64,000 nucleotides of DNA from Megamerina dolium (lineage: Eukaryota; Arthropoda; Insecta; Diptera; Megamerinidae), in assembly GCA_963854835.1 (NCBI GenBank), contig OY978526.1:43563140-43627139 (forward strand), written 5' to 3'. Positions within the stretch are counted from its first letter, which is position 1. Each line of letters opens with the position of its first letter. Positions 49,346-62,632 of the stretch are shown here, one piece after another. Below the pieces are notes generated by a model that worked only from the letters and a program-made list of their open reading frames with translations, was not told the DNA's origin and searched no databases. The position numbers and the translations under genes are program-made.

Positions 49346-50488
49346 TGTTGCCCACCTACCACAAATGCCTACAAAATTATTATTGTTCTTGTGCTCTATT
49401 GAATTCATCAGCTTCAAATATTAGAAGTGCAGTATTTATGTAGACGGCACTTTAATCTTAATTTGTGTGTTTGGTGTTTACTGCATTTCCTTTATACCTT
49501 CATAGATTAAGTAATGCACTCATTTCATCTTTTATCTCGTACCTTATGAAGATATGGAATTTTTTAATTTAACGAAGAATAATTTAATGAATGAATTATG
49601 AAGAATGAAATTTCTTACTTACTATCGCACACACGAATCATACTCATATTTATTTTAATGTACGTGAAGCAGACATTCTATGGATTATTAAAGAAAATTG
49701 CAGCAAAAAATTAAATTTGTCACTTCGTTCGCAAACAAGCTTCTGCTCTTACAGAGTATAACCATTTAGAATACGTATTAATCTTTAAAACAGCACTACT
49801 CTTTGATCTGGCGGAATTGATAGTGACATTTGTAGAACATGTTGAATTTACAACACAACTTCACATTAGTACATACCACTTATATGTATGTGTGTAAAAT
49901 TGATTATGTTTGCTGATGTTGTGATGTTGTGTGTAACTGGCTCTGTTCTGTTGATTCAAGGGTGCTCCAAATGCAATTTAATGCGGTTAACGATGAATTG
50001 ACTAAGAATTTGTGTCAAATATAGGGGAGATACAATGTACATATATGTAAACAACAACACAAACAATTGACGCTGTCATATACATATATATTCGTATATA
50101 AGTAATAAGTATGGGAGTGTGTATTAAGTGTCCCTTTAACGAGCACCCTTGAACTTTGACAAATAAAAACTGAATTTAAGATAATTTCAAATTAAAGTTT
50201 CACTTTAGTCATATTTAATATTAAATAAATATGTGTAAAGATGTGGGAACAACAGTAATTTAAATGCAAGTGCATACTTTTGAACCTACATGCATTTATT
50301 TCGTTATTCATATTCATGTAGCATAGTGCCTACATATCGGCAGTACATTCTATATGCTCTCCATAATATTTTCCCACTTTATTTATATATAAAATCATTA
50401 ATTAATAATTTCATCTGTCACATTATATGCATATATCTGCATAATACCTAATTAACATAGGTAGTTTCTCGATTGACTCTCCCTTAAT
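49346..50488. other. intronic DNA
   Basis: AT-rich; no gene or element recognised. Confidence 0.5.
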
Positions 50489-50489
50489 T

Positions 50490-51262
50490 GATAAAGTTCT
50501 AAGCATTGCACTTTATGAATGAAATTCGATTTCGGTCATATGACCACCACGAGCCCCTTTACAGCGGTCGATTCTTTGGACCCAATTTTCCATCACTCTA
50601 GCACACATTTCGACCGGAACGTTGGCAATTTCGCATTGGATGTTGTCTTTGAGCTCATCTAAAGTTGCTGGCTTGTTGGCATAGACCAGTGACTTGATAA
50701 AGCCCTATAAAAAGAAATCCAATGGTGTTAGCTCGCATGAACGAGGCGGCCATTCAACCGGACCTTGCAATAAATCGATTGTGACGTGTGCTGTGTGGCT
50801 AGTGGCACTGTCTTGTTGAAACCACATATTGCTGATGTCAAGTTCATCCAATTCTGGCCCCAAATAATCTTCCGTTCTCCATTGACGGTAACATGACGGT
50901 CGTTTTCGTCCACCAAAAAATGCGGCCCAATCAGACCTCCGGCATGAAAACCGCACCAAACAGTAATTTTTTGCGGGTGCAACGGTGTTTCAAAAAGCAC
51001 TTGTGGGTTTGTTGCTGACCAATAACGCATATTTTGCTTATTGACAAAGCCATTGAGCTTCATGAGCTTCATCGCTGAAGATGATTTTTCGCTCTTAAAG
51101 TTGCGACCACCACCGAATTTCGGTAGTAATTTTTAATAATTTCCAAACGTTGCTGGTTCGAGAACTTTACCATGATGAAAATGTTGACTTTAACTAACGT
51201 TTTGACATTGATAGATGATTAAAAAAGTTTAAGGGTGCGTTCATATAAAGATACGAAATTGT
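50490..51262 (-). mobile_element. Deleted Tc1/mariner-like element, DUF4817-type transposase relic
   Basis: Minus strand. Near 51172 MVKFSNQQRLEIIKNYYRN is the N-terminus; a large deletion then joins to a KIIFSDEAH-equivalent (first Asp). NGFVNKQNMRYWSATNPQVL, HPQKITVWCGFHAGG, DENDRHVTVNGER, ELDELDISNMWFQQDSATSH (second Asp) and GPVEWPPRSCELTPLDFFL (third Asp) follow. The C-terminus near 50525 reads GGHMTEIEF in another frame. The outer right end contains GGGTGCGTTCATATAAAGAT, a probable terminal repeat. Frame breaks make it inactive. Confidence 0.82.
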
Positions 51263-51645
51263 TATATCCCTAATGGAAAACCCTTTATAAACAAATAACC
51301 ACGAAATGTAGTAGTCATACTCTTTTTGTTCTTCACGTTAAATGGAGATTGGTACTAAGACGTATTAAAAGATAGGAGAATGAAGATTTTTAATTTATTT
51401 TAATTTGGGTTTCAATTTGGAAAAGTTTCGTAATTATTTTTTCTTAACTCAACTCAAATTTAGTTAACTCACAAACTTTACTATTAGATGCAGAATGATT
51501 AAATAATCTTTAATTAAGAAATAACGCTGTCTTCCGACTTTCTATAGATAGAGCTTTACAGCTTAAGCATGAATTGCATTAATATCAGTACTGATGGAGA
51601 TATTGCGTAGGATCAAAGATCGCAGATGGCGCAACAGCTTATACT
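51263..51645. other. intronic DNA
   Basis: AT-rich spacer; nothing recognised. Confidence 0.5.
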
Positions 51646-51649
51646 TACT

Positions 51650-51965
51650 TAACACAAAGTCGAGCAGTCGAGTCCTCTCTCGAAGAACAAAGATGGCAGG
51701 CTACAAATCTCTCATCATAGCAATCCTTATATAGGGCACTGAGGCCTTGACAATTTTCCCTCAGATGAGAAAATAAATGTAGTTTTCGAGAAAAAGGTTC
51801 TACGAAAGATTTTTTGGCCTATTTGCGTTGGTAGCAAGTGTCGAATAATATATAACCTTGAGCTATAGTGATATGTTCGAAATTCGCTGGAGAAGGCAGG
51901 AGTAGTACTGGAGAACCAGATAGCGCTCAGAGTTTCTAATTAGCACAAGAGAGCCATGAAATGAT
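51650..51965 (+). pseudogene. Degraded RTE-like LINE fragment
   Basis: Clear nucleotide match to 29990-30430 of the better RTE copy: AGTCGAGTCCTCTCTCGAAG, CTACAAATCTCTCATCAT and AGGTTCTACGAAAGATTTTT followed by GGCCTATTTGCGTTGGT. It corresponds to the C-terminal RT region with deletions and stops. Confidence 0.85.
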
Positions 51966-53812
51966 TTAAAGCATCAGATTGAAAAATACCGTTAAATTAC
52001 GTTGCATAAGAGTCTTAAACTCAAATTTATTAAAATTCTATAACTCGCTATAACTCTTCTAAATACTTGCAGTTATTTAGTAAAAGCCTTAAGTTGTCTC
52101 TATTACGCATTCTAGGAAATATATATGAACATATTTATAAAAATCTCATTTGTCGCGTTAATCCACCATGAAAATGCATAAACTTTTCCGTAACATAGTC
52201 TCTCTCAACCATGAATAAGTTAAATTGTAATTTCAAGTAGTGATAGTGGAAGGAGCAGTATGCCAACCAATTTACTCCTTCATAGATATTTTCATATACA
52301 TAACATATACGAATATATTCAAATGCCACAAACAAAATTATGATGACAAGAACGGCGACGATGATGACAACAATGGCTGACTTCATGGAAATGCACATGA
52401 GACAAACATTTTATCGTGAAATCGAAAAAAAAAACATGAACATGCCAATATGCACTACTCTTGGTTCGTTTTTTAGCTGGTTATATGTTTCATTTCGACG
52501 CTAAATAATTTGCAACATATTAATAAAAGAATCTTCATCCATGCACTCATACACATTTCTCTCACGCAGATCTCTCATCAAAAGAGAAAAAGTGTTATAA
52601 TTTAAAAAAAAAATACAAAATCTCGAAGAGACGAAAGCAGATAAATGTATGTATGTAGGATACATAGAAGTTGGTAATCAGCCTTTTGTAATTTTATAAT
52701 TTAAAACCTTTCGTACATTGCACCATAACCCCAAAATATGACAGAGGAATGAATGAAGCACAAGCTCATCCAACGTCTACAGCAAATGGCTCCTTCGGTT
52801 GAATGGTTACATGGTTGTCCGTCCTATGCCGTTTGTCTGCTTCCTGCTGCTCTATGAGAGTAGAAAATTGGTAGTTGCTACGACTGCCGTAACTGCTGCT
52901 GCTACTGTCGATAATGTCGGAGTGATGTCGTTGCACTCATCAGGACGATGCTTAGCGCTATTGCGACGTTGCTTGCTGCTGCTTCATACTTGCACAATTT
53001 ATTTATTTATTTAAGTGTGGCAATGAGTATGGGTGTACTCGACTGAATACCGAGTTTGTGTTAGTGTTGATGGTGAAGTTTGAGCTGAATAAAAAAAAAA
53101 AAGCGACAAACTATTGCAATTTTATGTTAATGCACTTAAGTTGAAAATGGGTGAAAATTCTGACTCAATGGCGAAAGCGTTGTACAATATAAACACAGTA
53201 GCGATGTTGATTCGATGGTTTTATTACATGCATAATTTGCCAACGAAAAGTGTCGTGGGAATGTTGTATTCGTTGTTGTTGGTCGTTCGGTCTGTCGGTT
53301 GGGTGGTTCGTTGATTAGTGGTGTTGCTAGTTGATGACGGTGGTAGTGCTGCTGTTGGTTTCGTGGTTTAATATTCGTTTACACCATATCGTATACAACA
53401 ATATCTTCCTCATTCTTCATTATCACTCTCTCTTCGTTTTATTACTTAACAATTTTTTTTTTTTTCAATTTTACTATTTTAAATGTCTGTCTGGGCTTTT
53501 ACCACTAGACACATTAACTAAAGCCATCAAAACGAATGGTTCAAACTCTTTGGCATACGCAGCAAATCCGCTTAATTTTAACTAAAAATTGAATATAATC
53601 CTTGATAAGAAAAAAAAATTGGTAATTAATTAAAATTAATCCATTTTTCAGTAATTAATTATTTTAGAATAAATATTACCACGAAAATATATTGAAAATA
53701 TGATTGATGTCATTTTATATTTCCAGTATTGCCAGTTTGTAAAGGGAAATCTTATTTTGATTCCTGTGTGGTTAACAATTCTGCACTGATAGAGTTCGTT
53801 CTTTTAGTTGAT
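51966..53812. other. intronic DNA
   Basis: AT-rich with GCTGCT-type runs near 52880-52985 and a T run near 53450. No gene recognised. Confidence 0.5.
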
Positions 53813-53819
53813 ACATTCA

Positions 53820-54310
53820 GGGCCATTTTCACAGTAGCAAGTTAACTCATAGAGTAGAGTTAACTCACAGTTTTCAGTGGAAAAACTACTAGTTAACTCT
53901 ATTCTATGAGTGAACACAAACTTAGATAAAAATGGATGAGCATTCAATTTTTTTGAACGCATTGCTTCCAAAACTTAGCTTCTCCGAAGAGCTTAATTTG
54001 ACACTCTTAACAAATTTGCCACATGGGAGAGCATTAAAAAAGTCTGTCACCTACTTCTCGAACAAAGGTCGATACCATGTCAAATGCGTTCGAAATACTT
54101 CATATGTCAAAAAAACTATTTTTTTTTTTCATTCTCATACGGATTACTTGGAACATCAATTACCAATGGAGTCTGATAAACATGGTGAAAGATTTCATGA
54201 TGTGTATGGAATCCATGAGCCCTTCAAGGCAATTTCTATTTTGACAAATCTCAGGAATCGTTGCCAATATTACTATTTTTTTTTTTTTTTTGCTTCGTGC
54301 AATTGGTAAA
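53820..54310. other. Unclassified segment with inverted repeat and short open frame
   Basis: Starts GGCCATTTTCACAGTAGCAA. Within it CTCATAGAGTAGAGTTAACT (from about 53848) pairs with AGTTAACTCTATTCTATGAG (to about 53911), an 18-20-bp imperfect inverted repeat with extra TTAACTC units. A 125-codon open frame at 53932-54309 follows; it has no motif I recognise and ends in a T run. This looks like one end of a DNA transposon whose other end I could not find. Confidence 0.4.
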
Positions 54311-54839
54311 CAAGACCTATAATAAACTTTTGTAAAAAAAAAACTGTCATAGTTGTATCAAAACTAAAAGAAATAGAATAAATATTCTGGAATAGGTGAT
54401 GGAAAAAGTTAATCCGAACCTTTGATCACGAAGAATAAAGAATCTTTTATTTTGTATAGTCGCTTTTCTAAACTCAAACAAACATTTGTATTTAAGTAAA
54501 TTGTCATCAACTAAAAAAAAAAATCACATATCACACTCGTTTCGAATGCAATTTTACATTAAAAATTTAAAACAAACATAAAAACTACAACAAAAACTGT
54601 AAATAGAAAACTCACATGAGACTGAATGGAAAACATAATTTTACAATTTAGTAGTTGCGCATGTATGTACCTAGATATCAGCCTGCGTGTGTCTGCATTG
54701 TAATTTGCACGAAAATAGCAAATTGCTTGAAATACACAAAATTTGTGATATGTCGGAAAGATTAACTTATGCAAAATTCCCTGAACCTTTAAATTAGCTT
54801 TTTAAAACACATAATATGTTTTTGTTTTAATTACATTTT

Positions 54840-55220
54840 TGATCAATTTCAAATGTAAATTTGAATTTTTCAACTCCGAAATATTTATTACATTTACAGC
54901 ATTGTGCTTTGTAATTGACATTTTTTATTGTCTTACAAATAAAGGATGCCGAATTCCATTCATTCAAAATGCGAGCAAAACAAGTATTACTACTACGTCT
55001 GGGATGCCAATAGTAAGATGCACTTTTCGAACCTCGATCGATTTGCGGGGAATATCGAGCAGCCGGGGAACGAACTGCTTTTTCGGGGAATTCAAAGTTT
55101 TTGGAAATTTTCTGAAAATATTGATCATTTTCGTACCCTTTCGTCGCTGGAAATATCGCTTTCCATTAACATTTACACTGCGCTGTGAAATTTGCATTTG
55201 TTCAGTCATCTCTTCTTAAT
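54840..55220 (-). other. Possible transposase relic, unassigned
   Basis: Both strands are open over about 240 bases, and composition is more even than in the flanks. On the minus strand IGIPDVVVILVLLAF is loosely reminiscent of the GIPGVVGVIDGTH region of PIF/Harbinger nucleases, with the catalytic Asp not preserved. The resemblance is weak and may be chance. Confidence 0.25.
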
Positions 55221-55289
55221 AATAATTGGAGCCGAATCTGTTTTTGGTCAACAAACCATAAAAACAAATATTTTTAGTAAATTCGTATG

Positions 55290-56625
55290 CCGTGCATAAG
55301 TGCACAGTAAATTCATTTCGGTCAAATGTTTGACATGAAGGAAGATATGAATATATAGATAAGTCGGTTTACCTATGTCCGTCCGTCCATCTGTCTGTCA
55401 CCCGACTGATTCGCATAACTTGAATTATTATTGAGCTACTTACACGAAATTTGGCGTGATCCCAAGGGAGGGGTTAATATTGGGCATGATCTGTAGATTG
55501 ATGTTACTCTGCACAATAATTTATACCAGAAATGGCCAAGCCAAGACCACCTTTTATAGTAGCTCCCCTACAAAGTGTCTGCATTTCTTTTAAATTTTGA
55601 CTTTTTCCTACCACTGACAGATGAATATTGTTATCGGAAGTAAGTTGGTACAAAATGAACAAGGCACGCCCACTTCTTAAAGTATGGGTTAGAATTGTAA
55701 TGATAGCTAGATTTACTAGAAATTGACAAGCAAGTATTTAATTTCGAATCACCATAACTTACGTAGTATTCCGGATACAATATTGCAAGAAACGCATGAG
55801 CCACGCCCACTATTTAATGTGGCTCTATATCAACAAAATAACTCACACCATTTTACATATTCAGCACTAATTTCACAGAATTATGTAGTTACATATACTT
55901 TTATATACTTTAAATGTTTAAGATATTGTCCTAAAATTCGTTAACTGCGCAAAAGATGGACAGTCCTATTTTTATATATAAAAGGTGATTTTTAGCAACT
56001 TGGTTTTTGGCAACACTGTTTTCGTAAGCTCAGCTGTTTTCGTGTAACATGTTACTGTCAAACATGTTCAGTTTGGTCTATAATTTAACCATCGCCTTAC
56101 AAACGAACAACGCTTGCAGATTATTGAATTGTAATATCAAAATTCATGCTCGGTTCATTCATTCATTCATTTTATGGTCAGTTTGGGCAACCTTTCGACA
56201 CGTCTACTCGGAATCTTGTGACTAAATTTCGTACCAATTTTACATTATTGGACATTAAACCACCAACACGCATACGTAGAGTGCGGACAAAGGAAAATAT
56301 CGCAGCTGTATCCGCCAATGTTGTTGATGACCGTGAATTATCGATTTATTCGCAAGATACCGACTGATATGTTGGAGAGAATATGCTAAAATTGGACCCA
56401 GCCGATGAACCATTTGAGGCGCAGCGGTCAACATTTACATGGAATCATCTTTAAACACTGAATTATGTAGATCGTTCTATCGACTCAAATAAAGATTTTA
56501 TACTTTTCTCTAAATTTTATATGTTTTTTTATTTAATCACATCCGAAGGCTCTTAAAAAATCACAATGTATATCTATGCGTGCTACGTATAATTCGATCG
56601 ACCAAGGCCGACTGTAAGATCATTT
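55290..56625 (-). repeat. Dispersed repeat, copy B, interrupted by a transposon
   Basis: Inverse-oriented relative of 33735-35407. It contains GTCCGTCCGTCCATCTGTCT, GGGTTAATATTGGGCATGAT and GCCACGCCCAC, and ends at 56600-56620 with GGCCGACTGTAAGATC, the reverse complement of the start of copy A. A Tc1/mariner-type element occupies 55981-56568 inside it. Confidence 0.65.
55981..56568 (+). mobile_element. Tc1/mariner-like MITE-size element nested in copy B
   Basis: 588 bp with TA on both sides (55979-55980, 56569-56570) and short terminal repeats: AAAGGTGATTTTTAGCAA on the left, CATTGTGATTTTTTAAGAGC as reverse complement of the right. From about 56160 it encodes a transposase N-terminus in frame (FYGQFGQPFDTSTRNLVTKF, LLDIKPPTRIRRVRTKENIA). 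It then jumps near 56350 to a C-terminus (NHL-type, then HLHGIIF). The whole catalytic core is deleted. It belongs to the same broad transposase group as the 50.5-kb element. Confidence 0.8.
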
Positions 56626-59600
56626 TCCTCACATCTCACGCTTCTGTTTGTACCTTTATTTCAATAGATTTGGATAAATGCCTTTTTTTCAAGTAGAAAA
56701 TATTTGTTTAAAATGTAACTTATTGATTTTTTTTTTTTTTTTCAATATGAATCCACTTCTTGGTTAATTAATATATCCAAATAATCAACGTTATATTGCA
56801 TTATTTAAGGGCATTTATTTATTTCACGAAAGGCAAAAAAGAAAAGTCACTAAATTCCTGTTATATCATTTGTATTTATTTTTAATTTTTATTGAGGAAA
56901 TTTAATTTAAAATTAGAGAATTTTCTGCATTTGGGAAACGAAAAAATGAAATGTCTTCTCTGATATGTGCATATGAAAGTAGTGCAAGAGTTTATTATTC
57001 TATAACTGAAATATGTATGTGTAAACGAGTAAGTGCATATGTAGAAATATAGAAACATCTAAAATATGGGAGTAGTTGAATAAAATTGTGCGCCAAATCG
57101 TCAATGTGAAGCAAAAAGAATTCATTTTGAAGTTGTGTAATGAAATGGAAATGTGCAAATATTTCCATCAGATAGACACGTTAACTAAATATGGTAGTAG
57201 TGGAGTGTGTATACAGCTTTCCATAGAAACACCCGTAGTACGCGTAGTAGTGAGATAAGAATATTTTTCTGCTTGGGAAAATTACTTGTAATTGATACAA
57301 AAACACAAAAAAAAAAATATGAACCACCTTAATCCTCTGTTACTTAAAAGTTAAAACAATATATGAATATATATGTATATCAATTTTTCTTGAGTAAATT
57401 TAATGTTGCAGATAAATATCGTCTGTCATGCGAGCGAAATAAACGTAAAGATAAAGACTGTAAAATTGTTGAATTGTCTAATGCATGTCGTTGTGTCGTG
57501 CTTTCATTGCATATTGCATTGCACTGAATTACACTGCATTGCATTACATTTCGCCACCAAAAAAAAAAGTGAAATATTTACAGCAACAACAATAGAGATA
57601 TGATATTTTCCACAAGTTCAAAAACCCTTCCCCTAAAATGAAATGCAAAAAAGTAACAAACACTGGCACTATGTCTGTATGTAACTATGAATGCCAATTT
57701 ACGTGAAATTTACCAAATACAACAAGTTGGAGCGGTGGGAGAGCATTGTGGTTCTTACTACAAAATGCAATCACAAACAGAATTTTTGGCATTGATAATG
57801 ATACCCTTTTCCCCGACTAAGCAATAAGTTTCGTAAACGAAAATTCTGAATGCAACGATAGCTGCATGTGACTATGTGCAATGGAAATGGAAATGAGAAT
57901 GGAGTATATTGATAGTGATGATGATGATGATGGTCATGATGAATAAAGAGGGAGAGTAAGAGGGTTTTCCTTTTATAGTATTCAATTCAATACGAACAAC
58001 AACAGAAGAAGTATAAAAATACACAAATCAGAGTTTTCACATTGTATTCACGCACACGTACATATATGTATGTATATGTAACCACGATGAGAGCAATCCC
58101 GGAACATTTCTGAGACATTCAACTTTCAACTTTTGCACAAGAAATCGTGGCATACATATGTATAGTACATACCGCGTTCAGATATGTTCTCAACTATATA
58201 GTATTTTTAAAATATTCTTTATATGCATATAATGCAAAATTACACATTCAGTTGTTTGAAATTATTTGATGTTGTTTCAAAGTTTTTAGTCATCTGTATG
58301 AAATTCTCATAATTGATTGAGATGCCAGTGTCATAAGACTCTGAATTTGCATGAAAACATAATAGAGTTTGGATAAGTGGAATTTATTTTCTACACCAAT
58401 TGAAAGTACAATTGTAGTACAACTACAGAATGTGTGGAAAAGTCAGTTTGTAGATTTTTTTATTAAGTATCGAGCGAAAAATCTCGATATTTGAAATTTT
58501 TAGGCAAATATATAATTAATAACACTAAAATAATTATATGTACCTGAAACAACGAAGAACCAGGTTTAAATACCCGCGTCGGATATGAAAATGTTGGCAA
58601 TTTTGTATACGAGAATTTTATTTTTAAAGATTTTGATTTGTGACATTCTTCGAAAACGTTTATACCTTCTAATAATTGAATCTTTGCATTGGTTGCAGCG
58701 AATACATCCAATACACGTTCGAGTAGAACTAAAATCGACGCACAGACGAGCACAAACGAGAGGAAGAGAGAGAAAATGAGAGTCAGTAAATAACAATAAA
58801 AGCACTAAAAGAATAGATACGTAAACATATATTTTACGATTCTAAAGACAGTTTTAACAACTTTTTGATTTCTTTCTGAATTTCATAGCGTCCTTCTCTA
58901 ACAAGATACAATGAAGTCAACAACAATCATTTCACGCTTTCTCTCATGGCAATAAAACTAAGAATGATGATGATTCTGACCAAAAATTCATTTGTAACAA
59001 GTAATGTAGTGGCGGTAGTGGCAGTATTTCGCTGACTGACGCTGCAGTCAGTCAGGAAGTTAGTCAGTCATTGTATATGTGCAATTGTAGCTACAGCAGC
59101 CAGCCAGCCAGCCAGCCAATAATAATCACAATTTTTATGTTGCCTCTGTTGTACTACACCTACATACATATGCACTTGTGCACTGCTTTGACTGCGGCTA
59201 TAATGTTGTTATGGCATTCTTTTTTTGCTGCAATTTTTACGACCATACCAAAAGTGGTCAAATGCTTTTGAGAACAATGCACTTGGACATACTACATAGA
59301 CATTTATATATACTCAAGTAGACTAGTCAGTTGGCCAGTTGGAGAAGCCAAAAAGTATGAGAGAAATTGCGAAAACGAGGTAAAAAATTTGAAATTTTAT
59401 TATCTTTGTTGTATTTTAAGTGCCACATCGTGTTCCAATGTTGCGATTTTATTTTGGAAAATTCTTCCAGTTATGACAAAGCAAACAATACTCATTCATA
59501 CGCATTCATACCATATAGCTAGCTAGTGTGGTTAAGATTTGAACATTTTTATGATCATCAATCGACGAGGGATACCATAATTTTAATCTTTTTGGTCCAC

Positions 59601-61435
59601 ATCCAACAACAACCACAACAAGACAACAAGATGCATTCATTAAAACATAACAATCACATTCATAAGAATTAGATTAAAAAATATCAACTGCATTTTTACG
59701 ATATGCGATAATATAATATGATTATGAAATTAAAATGCTATACATAAAATTGTATCACAAAATATTTAAGGAATGTAATAAAATTTGTTGCTGAGCGCAA
59801 TTTCAACAATATTACTGCGCCAAATGTGATCCATCATTAGAAATAAAGTAAAAAATATACAAAACCCATTGCGCCGTCCTCTTCCCCTCTAGATGATAAC
59901 ATGCATTAAATGATAAAAACCTAAAGAATGGTTTATCAACTAAATAGCCTACATTCAGTCTACCATCAATATCGATTTTGTTTGTTGGCTAAAATGGAAT
60001 TTTTTTGTTAACTGGCCTGCAATCACCAAGTCAACAAACGATATACATTTTATTTAAACACCATTACTTATTTTAATTTATGATACCATTTCGCAATTAT
60101 GTTTGTTGTTACACATATTTACTCGTATGTATGCATGTATGCGTAATACTGAAGTAAAAATATCAAAACATTCACACACGCCACTCAATCTATGTATTTC
60201 TGCGTATGTCTACACTGGTGGGTGTTCATATAAAGATAACGTAACCAAATATTAGATATTATTGAAGCCTTTAGCATGTGTCATTTGTATTAGAGAAAGC
60301 ATAGGACATAAAATTAAATTAAACGTGAAAGAAAAAAAGTTTAAATACGTTCAAGTTCAAGGAGAAATTAAAATATCAACATCGAAAGTTTTCTACATTT
60401 TTCAATTGGCTATTATTGTAGTATTGCATAGAATATGATAGTAATTTCTAAGTTCACTGAACTTTTAAATTTTCAGATTTTTATTTTTTGCTATTCCGCA
60501 CGTTTAGTTAATGATACTTTCATGCGTGCGATACTATTTTATAGCATGTATATAAATGGGGGTTTTGGAGATCATTTCACTTTGTGCGGTTGCTTTGTGA
60601 TTTATTCACATATGAATTTAATTCTTAATTTATTCGCGAACGACATTGTTTAGTTGCGTAAAAATTATTTTTCATTCACGATCAGTACAGAAAAATAAAT
60701 GACTTTAATATATAATCCGATCACAATTGAATCCAAATTGATCGGTTCATAATTGAAAAAGTGAATTAAATTTTCAACTTATAAAATGCCATTATAGTGG
60801 TCAAATTTGAAAATTATTTTTATTTTTAAACCTAGTCACATTGCAATAGCATTCACCACAGCGTCGAAACAATGATAAGGTTTTACTGCAACGACGACTT
60901 TTAAAAGTCTAAAAATGCTTCTAGATTGTCTTTGAGAATTATCCAAAAATTATATCTTAGTTTATGGAATTAAATTTGATTGTTTAAGTATTAAGAATCA
61001 TTGTTAAAACATTGAAGTTTTTCTTTTATTACCCGAAAAAAAAATATTTATTTTGAAGGCCCCATACTTTATGTTTGCATCGGGGGTATGTCTCCGAAGA
61101 ATTTTAAGAAATTTAAATTTAATAGTATAAACGAAATGATTTTACAAATGATATTGTTTTCTTTTAAATATATAGCGACCGGACCACAAGTTCACTTTTG
61201 ACCTCTATCGTAAAATACGAACAATTCTCGAAACAGTTTTATGGGTTATTTCAAGTTTAGAGGAAGGTTTCTCGAACTATTACCGTAATTACCAAAAAAC
61301 CAACAATTCTCAAAAGTTTTGGGGGAAGATCTTTTGAACGATGGCATATTACATAAAATTAAATCAAATAGTTAAAATATTGGATATTTTTGCTGCTAAC
61401 GAAAATTAATCAGAAATGCATGGCATACTTTTTAG
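56626..61435. other. Element-poor part of the sima intron
   Basis: About 4.8 kb of AT-rich DNA with a CAGC microsatellite at 59094-59119 and a GATGAT run near 57917-57932. GGTGGGTGTTCATATAAAGA at 60220 resembles the terminal sequence at 51229 and may be a lone transposon end. No gene recognised. Confidence 0.55.
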
Positions 61436-61660
61436 CGAGCTCGTTAAAGATTCGCTAAATTGCTCATATTCGAAAAATTAGCGGTAGTTTTTGCGACATC
61501 GTAAACGATAGATTTCGGTGGCGAATTATGAACGAAAACAAATGCATTCTCGAATCGTAAATGGCTCGAATACGATAGTTTTCTTCGAGAAAGCGGGGAA
61601 TATCTATCGCTTTCGATAAAAATGATTGCAGTATTGACTAAGTGAAATTTGTAGCAGCGA
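61436..61660. other. Unexplained segment rich in CGAT/TCGA words
   Basis: A short region with many CGATAG, TTCGA and TCGAATA words, unlike its surroundings. Examples are CATCGTAAACGATAGATTTC and CTATCGCTTTCGATAAAAAT. It may be a small MITE, but I could not match two ends. Confidence 0.35.
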
Positions 61661-61679
61661 TTCTTTTTTTGAGACACCC

Positions 61680-61875
61680 TGCAAGTCCTCATCATGCCTG
61701 TGCTTAAATATGTCTCTGAAGGATGAACAATTTGAACCTCATATGGCAGAATATTTGGTACAACCATGAGCTGTACGAACTGTAAGCTGATATTGACATA
61801 GAGAAGAGCATCGATCATTTCAAATGACACTGGAAGGACATACTCCAGCCACGATTGTGTTTTTTTTCTGGAGAG
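61680..61875 (+). pseudogene. Degraded RTE-like LINE fragment
   Basis: Matches 30030-30300 of the RTE copy with an internal deletion: GTCCTCATCATGCCTGTGCT, then TACAACCATGAGCTGTACGA and GATATTGACATAG. Non-coding. Confidence 0.85.
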
Positions 61876-62595
61876 CGCAAACGGAGAGGAAGTTGTTTCT
61901 TCAAAGAAATCTATTATGATACTCTCAGATCGTTTATACACAGAGTTCAGATAAAGTATAAAATAAAGTAAAGTGCCTACCTATTTTAGAGAGTAAAGTT
62001 AGCAGAGATAAGACACTAGACATATAATAACTCAATATATGGTACCTGCTGTCCGTTGCGTAAATAAAATTTCATTATACAAAAATAACAAAAATAATTC
62101 TCAGACAAATGCAGTTCTATGTGTACCAAACTACTTATAAATATGTGCATATACTGTACTTATGCAAGATACTTACAAACTCATATCAACAATACACTAT
62201 GCACACTCATTAAACCATTCATTCTGACCATTTTATTTAGTTTTCAAAAGCTAATTACCAACTATAATGAAATTATAGCAAACAATGCAAAATGAACGAC
62301 AGATAATTGCAAAATCACACCGTATCGCACCTCACTCGTTTTCCATCATCACAATAATGGAACAACAGTTTTTGGTGCGACAAAACTAATTATGTCCACA
62401 AAATGAAACATGGAAGGACAAGGAAATAGAATTGCTATATATCCGCTCATACATATGTAGGATGTGCACCACACACAGCAATAGCATTAAGAGCAACAGT
62501 AGTGACGTAAAGTGACAACTTGCTTTTGATGTGCACTCATTAAGTGAGTAGTCACACTTTTTTTTCGCTTTATTCTTTGCCTTTTTTTACGCTTT

Positions 62596-62632
62596 GTCAC
62601 TCTCTCTCTCTCTCTTTCTCTCTCTCTCAGTC
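62596..62632. repeat. CT microsatellite
   Basis: Tandem TC units interrupted once (TTTC), about 240 bp downstream, in gene direction, of the exon ending at 62870. Confidence 0.9.
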
